From positions 62,001-126,000 of the forward strand of contig NZ_BDCI01000036.1 of NCBI RefSeq assembly GCF_001613425.1: a stretch of 64,000 nt of DNA, written 5' to 3'. This document shows, piece after piece, positions 59,893 to 64,000 of the stretch (position 1 is the stretch's first letter; every line of letters starts with the position of its first letter). The translations under genes and the position numbers were made by a program. Origin of the DNA: Nocardia vulneris. GTDB lineage: Bacteria > Actinomycetota > Actinomycetes > Mycobacteriales > Mycobacteriaceae. The notes beneath the pieces were generated by a model. It ran no database searches. It saw only the letters and a list, made by a program, of their open reading frames with translations, and had not been told where the DNA came from.

Positions 59893-61193
59893 CACGCGGC
59901 GCGAGTATCAGGCCCGGAGGCGGCAGCGAGCGTAACCACGGAGGGACAGCGAGGGCCGCAGGTCGAGCGCAGCTGCCGGAAAGTGTCCGAGCGCGGGTCG
60001 ATGCGATGCTCGACACCGTCGATACCGAGTTGCGCACGCGCTATCCGGGACCGGACGGGCGGGCGCAGCCGATCCATGTCGCGTATGTCCCCGCGGACCG
60101 GATCGCCGAGGACACGCCTGTCGCGTGGGGCGCGGCGGCCGTCGAACTGCTGGACGAGCACGCCGCCCTGCTGACCGAGCTGGACGCGACCGGCTCGTTG
60201 CCCGACGTGCGCCTGCGGCTCGCGCAGGACCCGATCCAGGATCTGCGCATCGATTTCGAGGACGGCTACGGGTTCCGCGCCGACGACGAAGAGGACAAGG
60301 CGGCACACGAGGTGGGCTCGGTGCTGGCCGCCTGGGCGCAGCGGGCGGATCGCCCGCGCAGCTTCGGGATCCGGACGAAGGGCCTCGCCGCGGCGGAGCG
60401 CGGTCGCACGCTGCGCACGCTCGAGCTGGTGCTGGCCGGGATGGGCGAGGTGCCCCCGGGATTCGTGTTCACCGTGCCCAAGATCCGTGCGGCGGAACAG
60501 GTTCGGGCGCTGGTCGCGCTGTGCGAGGGCCTGGAGAGCGGTTACGGCCTCGCCCCGGGGGCGCTGCGGTTCGAATTGCAGATCGAGAGCCCGCAGGCGA
60601 TCATCGCCGCCGACGGCACCGCGCCCATCGCCCGGATGCTCGGCCTGGCCGACGGACGGTGCAGCGCACTGCATTTCGGTACCTACGACTACACCGCCGC
60701 GTGCGGCGTCGCGGCCCCCGATCAGGCGCTCGACCACCCCGCCGCCGACTACGCGAAGGCCGTCATGCAGGTGGCCGCCGCGCAGACCGGGGTCTGGGTG
60801 TGCGACGGCTCCACCCAGATCGTGCCCGATGTCGCGCCGGAAGCCGCGCTGCGCAACCATCACCGCCTGGTCGGCCGGGCGCTGCAACGCGGCTACTACC
60901 AGGGCTGGGACATGCATCCGGGCCATCTGGTCACCCGCTGGCTGGCGACCTACGACTTCTTCCGGCAGGCGATAGCGGTGGCCGTGCCACGGTTGCAGGC
61001 CTACCTGGACCGGCGCTCGGGCGGCGTCATGGACGAACCGGCCACCGCGGAAGCTTTGGCCGCCACCGTGTTACGCGGACTCGACTGCGGGGCACGCACC
61101 CCGGCGGAACTGGCCACCCACGCACCCGAGCTGACCACGGCGGTGCTGCGCGCCCTGGTCACGCGCGCACCGCTGCCGGAGGGGGCCCGATGA
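59889..61193 (+). CDS. malate-synthase/HpcH-aldolase-like protein (DUF6986 type)
   Basis: 434 residues, GTG overlapping the xdh stop (GTGA). A TIM-barrel aldolase/malate-synthase-like core is seen: LRIDFEDGYGFRADDEEDK (acidic metal region), GFVFTVPKIRAAEQV, RFELQIESPQAIIAADG and MHPGHLVTRWLATYDFFRQA. It is shorter than malate synthase G or A. In actinobacterial ureide operons such proteins sit beside allantoicase and may dispose of the glyoxylate produced, but the reaction here is an inference. A basic, Gly-rich N-terminal about 25 residues precedes the fold. Confidence 0.75.
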   Translation: MTRGASIRPGGGSERNHGGTARAAGRAQLPESVRARVDAMLDTVDTELRTRYPGPDGRAQPIHVAYVPADRIAEDTPVAWGAAAVELLDEHAALLTELDATGSLPDVRLRLAQDPIQDLRIDFEDGYGFRADDEEDKAAHEVGSVLAAWAQRADRPRSFGIRTKGLAAAERGRTLRTLELVLAGMGEVPPGFVFTVPKIRAAEQVRALVALCEGLESGYGLAPGALRFELQIESPQAIIAADGTAPIARMLGLADGRCSALHFGTYDYTAACGVAAPDQALDHPAADYAKAVMQVAAAQTGVWVCDGSTQIVPDVAPEAALRNHHRLVGRALQRGYYQGWDMHPGHLVTRWLATYDFFRQAIAVAVPRLQAYLDRRSGGVMDEPATAEALAATVLRGLDCGARTPAELATHAPELTTAVLRALVTRAPLPEGAR

Positions 61194-62155
61194 CCGACGC
61201 GGACTTCACCCTGCTGCCCGACCTGGCGGTGCGCCCGCTCGGCGGCTCGGTGATCTGGGCGAACGACGAATTCTTCGCGGAGAAGGAGAATTTGATCAAT
61301 CCAGGCCCGCCCGACTATCAGACATCGACGTTCGGGCACAAGGGCCAGGTCTACGACGGTTGGGAAACCCGTAGGCACCGGGGCCGGCCCGGCGACGATT
61401 CGGCCATCGTGCGACTCGGCGTGCCCGGTGTGATCCGCGGCGTCGTGGTGGACACCGCCTGGTTCAAGGGCAACTACCCGCCCGCGGTGTCGGTGTCCGC
61501 GCTGGAGGTACAGGACTATCCGACCGCGGAAAGCATTGCCGCCCGCGAGGATTGGGTGACGCTGGTCGATCGCGCCCCCGTCGCGGGGGACAGTCGCAAC
61601 CCGTTCGCCGTCGCGAGCGAACGACGGTGGACGCACGTGAAGCTCACCATGCACCCAGACGGCGGGGTGGCCCGGCTCCGGGTGCACGGCGAAGGCAGTC
61701 CCGATCCCCGCTTGCTCGGCCTCGGCCCGCTCGATCTGGCGGCACTGGAAAACGGTGCGCTGGTGCTGGATTGCTCCAACCGCTTCTACAGCTCGCCGAA
61801 TCAGCTGCTGTATCCCGGCCTGGCCCGGCGGATGGGGGACGGCTGGGAGACCGCGCGGCGTCGCGACGACGGCAACGACTGGGTGCGGATCCGGCTGGCC
61901 GGTCCCGGACTGATCCGGTTGGCCGAGATCGACACCTCGTATTTCCTCGGCAACAGTCCGGGCGCGGCCCGGCTCACCGGGCGCACCAACGACGGCACCG
62001 AGCTCGAATTGCTGCCGCGCACCGACCTTTTGCCCGACACCAGGCATCAGTTCGCGATCGCGCCGATGGCGGCGTCGGTGGAGGAGGTCCGCCTCGACAT
62101 CTACCCCGACGGCGGCCTGGCCCGGCTCCGCCTCTACGGGGAGCTGGGCGGGTGA
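61190..62155 (+). CDS. alc: allantoicase
   Basis: 321 residues with the two repeated jelly-roll domains of allantoicase. Each repeat has its conserved block: GSVIWANDEFFAEKENLI, YDGWETRRHR and VDTAWFKGNYP in the first; NRFYSSPNQLLYPG, DGWETARRRDD and DTSYFLGNSPG in the second. It hydrolyses allantoate to ureidoglycolate and urea. It overlaps the previous gene by ATGA. Urea and ureidoglycolate must be handled by genes outside the window. Confidence 0.95.
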   Translation: MTDADFTLLPDLAVRPLGGSVIWANDEFFAEKENLINPGPPDYQTSTFGHKGQVYDGWETRRHRGRPGDDSAIVRLGVPGVIRGVVVDTAWFKGNYPPAVSVSALEVQDYPTAESIAAREDWVTLVDRAPVAGDSRNPFAVASERRWTHVKLTMHPDGGVARLRVHGEGSPDPRLLGLGPLDLAALENGALVLDCSNRFYSSPNQLLYPGLARRMGDGWETARRRDDGNDWVRIRLAGPGLIRLAEIDTSYFLGNSPGAARLTGRTNDGTELELLPRTDLLPDTRHQFAIAPMAASVEEVRLDIYPDGGLARLRLYGELGG

Positions 62156-63054
62156 GCCGGGAATTCGTCGGTTACGGCCGGACGCCGCCGGACCCGCAGT
62201 GGCCCGGCGGCGCGCGGCTGGCCGTCCAGTTCGTGCTGAACTACGAGGAGGGCGGGGAGAACAACGTCCTCGACGGCGACCCGCACTCGGAGACCTTTCT
62301 CTCGGAAATGACTCCGGCGCAGGCGTTTCCGAATCGGCACATGAGCATGGAGTCGCTCTACGAGTACGGGTCGCGGGCCGGGCTGTGGCGGGTGTTGCGC
62401 GCGTTCGAACGGCGTGGACTGCCGTTGACCATCTTCGCGGTCGCGCGGGCGATGCAGCGAAATCCGGAGGCGGTGGCCGCTTTTCGCGAACTCGGGCACG
62501 AGATCGCCGGGCACGGCCTGCGCTGGCAGTCCTATCAACTGGTCGACCGGGACACCGAGCGGGCGCATCTGGCCGAAGCGGTGCGCGTCCTCACCGAACT
62601 CACCGGGGCCGCCCCGCTCGGCTGGTACACCGGGCGTGATTCGCCGAACACCCGTGAGCTGGTGGTCGAGCACGGCGGTTTCGTCTACGACTCCGATTCC
62701 TACGCCGACGACCTGCCCTACTGGGTCACCGTGCAGGGGACGGACCAGTTGGTGGTGCCGTACACGCTGGACACCAACGACATGCGGTTTGCCTCACCCG
62801 CCGGGTTCCCCACCGGCGAGCAGTTCTTCGCGCACCTGCGCGATGCCTTCGACGTGCTGTATCGCGAAGGCGCGGAAGGCAACCCGAAGATGCTCTCGGT
62901 GGGCCTGCACTGCCGCATCGTCGGCCGTCCCGCGCGCATGGCCGCCCTGGAACGCTTCCTCGATCACGTGCAGTCCCACGACAAGGTCTGGATCGCCCGC
63001 CGCATCGAGATCGCTGAGCACTGGCGCCGGGTGCACCCCGCGCGGGTCCACTGA
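62152..63054 (+). CDS. puuE: PuuE-type allantoinase (polysaccharide-deacetylase fold)
   Basis: 300 residues; GTG overlaps the allantoicase stop. The family signature AVQFVLNYEEGGENNVLDGD, PNRHMSMESLYEYGSRAG, HEIAGHGLRWQSY, GWYTGRDSPNTREL and YDSDSYADDLPYWV identify the PuuE allantoinases, which are unrelated to the amidohydrolase AllB. It opens the allantoin ring to allantoate, cofactor-free by family. It is the last gene of the xdh-alc-puuE operon. Confidence 0.93.
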   Translation: MSREFVGYGRTPPDPQWPGGARLAVQFVLNYEEGGENNVLDGDPHSETFLSEMTPAQAFPNRHMSMESLYEYGSRAGLWRVLRAFERRGLPLTIFAVARAMQRNPEAVAAFRELGHEIAGHGLRWQSYQLVDRDTERAHLAEAVRVLTELTGAAPLGWYTGRDSPNTRELVVEHGGFVYDSDSYADDLPYWVTVQGTDQLVVPYTLDTNDMRFASPAGFPTGEQFFAHLRDAFDVLYREGAEGNPKMLSVGLHCRIVGRPARMAALERFLDHVQSHDKVWIARRIEIAEHWRRVHPARVH

Positions 63055-63149
63055 GCGCCGACTCGCTGCGAGGACGGCACAATTCGGGTCATGTGCGCCG
63101 CGGGCTCGCCGATTAATTTCGGTGGTCGACCAATGCACAAGGAGCTCGA

Positions 63150-63368
63150 ATGATCGCAGTCCGTGGGTTCGCAGGCGCCGCCCTGATCGCCGCCGCCGCA
63201 CTGGCCGGAACCGGTGCGGCCGGTGCGGCCCCCGTGCCGCTCGAACCGCATACGCCGGTGGCGACCGAGTCGGTCGCGGGCAGTTGCGGTGGGATCACCG
63301 AGCCGTTCGCGGCGCTGGTCTGCGCGCTCAGCAGCCTGTCCGGCAATCAGGGGCCCGGCTTTCCGTGA
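63150..63368 (+). CDS. small secreted protein
   Basis: 72 residues, ATG with AAGGAG 7 nt upstream. A signal peptide (GFAGAALIAAAALAGTGAAG, then AAP) leaves about 45 residues with one CGG and one VCAL cysteine, probably a disulfide. No domain is recognised. Small Ala/Gly/Pro-rich exported peptides of this kind are common in Nocardia and mycobacteria and have no assigned function. Confidence 0.65.
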   Translation: MIAVRGFAGAALIAAAALAGTGAAGAAPVPLEPHTPVATESVAGSCGGITEPFAALVCALSSLSGNQGPGFP

Positions 63369-63411
63369 TCGGGTGACCGCGGCCGCTCGACGGGCGGCCG
63401 CGGCACGCAGC

Positions 63412-64000
63412 TCAGCCGAACAGCCCGGCGACGAACGGCAGGGAATCCGGCAGTGAGGCGTTCACGGTGCCGCTGTGATCCTCGGGGTAGGTGTGCAACT
63501 GGACCGGCTGCCCGTTCGCCTGCAGGACGGCGGCGAAGCGCAGGGTCTCCGGCGTGATCACATCGGTGTCGCGCAGGCCCTGGCCGAGGAAGATCGGCTT
63601 GTCGTAACCGGATTCGGGCAGGCCGAGGTAGCGGCTCAGTAGCCCGTGCAGGTCGGGGATCTGCGCGAGCGGCTTGCTGAACAGATCGCCCACGATCACG
63701 CGATTCGCGCCCAATTCGTCGCCGAGCGGCAGCAGGCACTCGGTCCGGGCCGTAGCCAGCCACGCGCGGCCCGCATCGGTCAGGTAGGACTCGATGTCCA
63801 GCTCGGGGAACGTGGTGCGCAATCCGTTGAGGATGTAGAGCACGTACGCGGTGGTGTGCGGGCTGAGTTTCACCGGCGGCACATGCGGGCCGAGCGGCAG
63901 CAGAATGTCTTCGATATAGGCGGGCGTGCCGGTGCCCACCGCGCCGCGATAATCGAGGTCCGGCCCGCCGAATTCGGTGGCATAGCGCGCGGTGAAGATC
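63412..64000 (-). CDS. secretory lipase-like alpha/beta hydrolase, 3' part
   Basis: The frame runs off the right edge; 195 residues of the C-terminal part are visible (stop at 63412-63414). YATEFGGPDLDYRGAV is followed by ECLLPLGDELGANRVIVGDL. The acid Asp is in LGQGLRDTDVITPE and the His in YPEDHSGTVNAS, the late triad residues of the PF03583/secretory lipase type. The nucleophile region is outside the window. It would be the third lipase of this family here. Confidence 0.75.
   Translation of the reverse strand, partial: IFTARYATEFGGPDLDYRGAVGTGTPAYIEDILLPLGPHVPPVKLSPHTTAYVLYILNGLRTTFPELDIESYLTDAGRAWLATARTECLLPLGDELGANRVIVGDLFSKPLAQIPDLHGLLSRYLGLPESGYDKPIFLGQGLRDTDVITPETLRFAAVLQANGQPVQLHTYPEDHSGTVNASLPDSLPFVAGLFG

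Noticed and set aside
55675..59895. 1406-codon open frame on the minus strand opposite the xanthine dehydrogenase operon
   Set aside because: It is an antisense shadow caused by high GC at third positions: the product is Arg/His/Gly-rich with no recognisable motif, while the plus strand has clear Fe-S, FAD and Mo motifs.
1..64000. Insertion sequences, prophage genes, tRNA or rRNA genes
   Set aside because: None seen: no transposase or integrase motif, no terminal repeats with target duplications and no tRNA-like cloverleaf were noticed on reading both strands, though short RNAs could be missed without computation.

Overview
The window is very GC-rich, densely coded actinobacterial DNA. Its gene content points to a mycolic-acid-type actinomycete, most likely a Nocardia or close relative. 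Supporting genes are a FadE5-type acyl-CoA dehydrogenase, a RamB regulator, the ATP-dependent ligase LigB, two DUF3349 proteins, several secretory lipases and many TetR regulators. Genus is inferred from family content, not from a marker gene. I see no insertion sequence, prophage, tRNA, rRNA or CRISPR array.

Layout. 1-19.4 kb is mixed housekeeping and stress DNA: the end of an NmrA/QorB-like reductase, a VOC protein with a divergent TetR, a secreted protein, an AhpD-like protein, a membrane NERD protein, fadE5, an unusual TetR facing an MFS exporter, ramB facing ligB, a secretory lipase, a pitA operon with two DUF3349 genes, an AraC regulator and a secreted CocE/X-Pro-type hydrolase. 19.6-28.3 kb is an amino-sugar locus. 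Five leftward genes encode a SIS isomerase/deaminase, a ROK kinase, an N-acetylhexosamine-6-P deacetylase, a PfkB ketohexose-phosphate kinase and a class II aldolase. They face a sugar ABC importer (lipoprotein plus two permeases, no ATPase). The set fits N-acetylgalactosamine use through tagatose phosphates. 28.4-35.5 kb holds a lipase, a TetR, an acyl-CoA synthetase, a second CocE-type hydrolase, a tandem repeat and a DeoR regulator. 35.6-44.5 kb holds a P450 with a TetR, an arsM/arsR pair, a GH19-like protein, PnuC, and a P450 divergent from a glycosyltransferase and an ABC-2 permease.

44.6-63.1 kb is a nitrogen and purine-salvage region. It has a NitT/TauT-type importer, XdhC, a MobA-like nucleotidyltransferase, OHCU decarboxylase, HIU hydrolase, urate oxidase, an 8-oxoguanine deaminase-like amidohydrolase, a FAD subunit and a fused Fe-S/Mo xanthine dehydrogenase, a malate-synthase/aldolase-like protein, allantoicase and PuuE-type allantoinase. 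Together they would take guanine or xanthine through urate and allantoin to ureidoglycolate. No ureidoglycolate lyase is seen. Inserted on the other strand is a two-gene unit of unknown role: a PF10014-type 2-oxoglutarate/Fe dioxygenase and a shortened M20 metallopeptidase lacking expected metal ligands. The importer and xanthine dehydrogenase promoters share one architecture: GTAAC-N6-GMAAT, then GCAAY-N6-GCAAC-N6-CTTCTAGGGT. It looks like paired GlnR boxes, so nitrogen control is the main regulatory inference.

Regulation. At least eight genes have a TANNNT -10 element 6-7 nt before the start codon, which predicts leaderless mRNAs. Many operon junctions use ATGA or GTGA overlaps. Strong palindromic operators lie at the VOC/tetR and arsM/arsR divergences, and a perfect 38-bp palindrome lies upstream of the ROK kinase.
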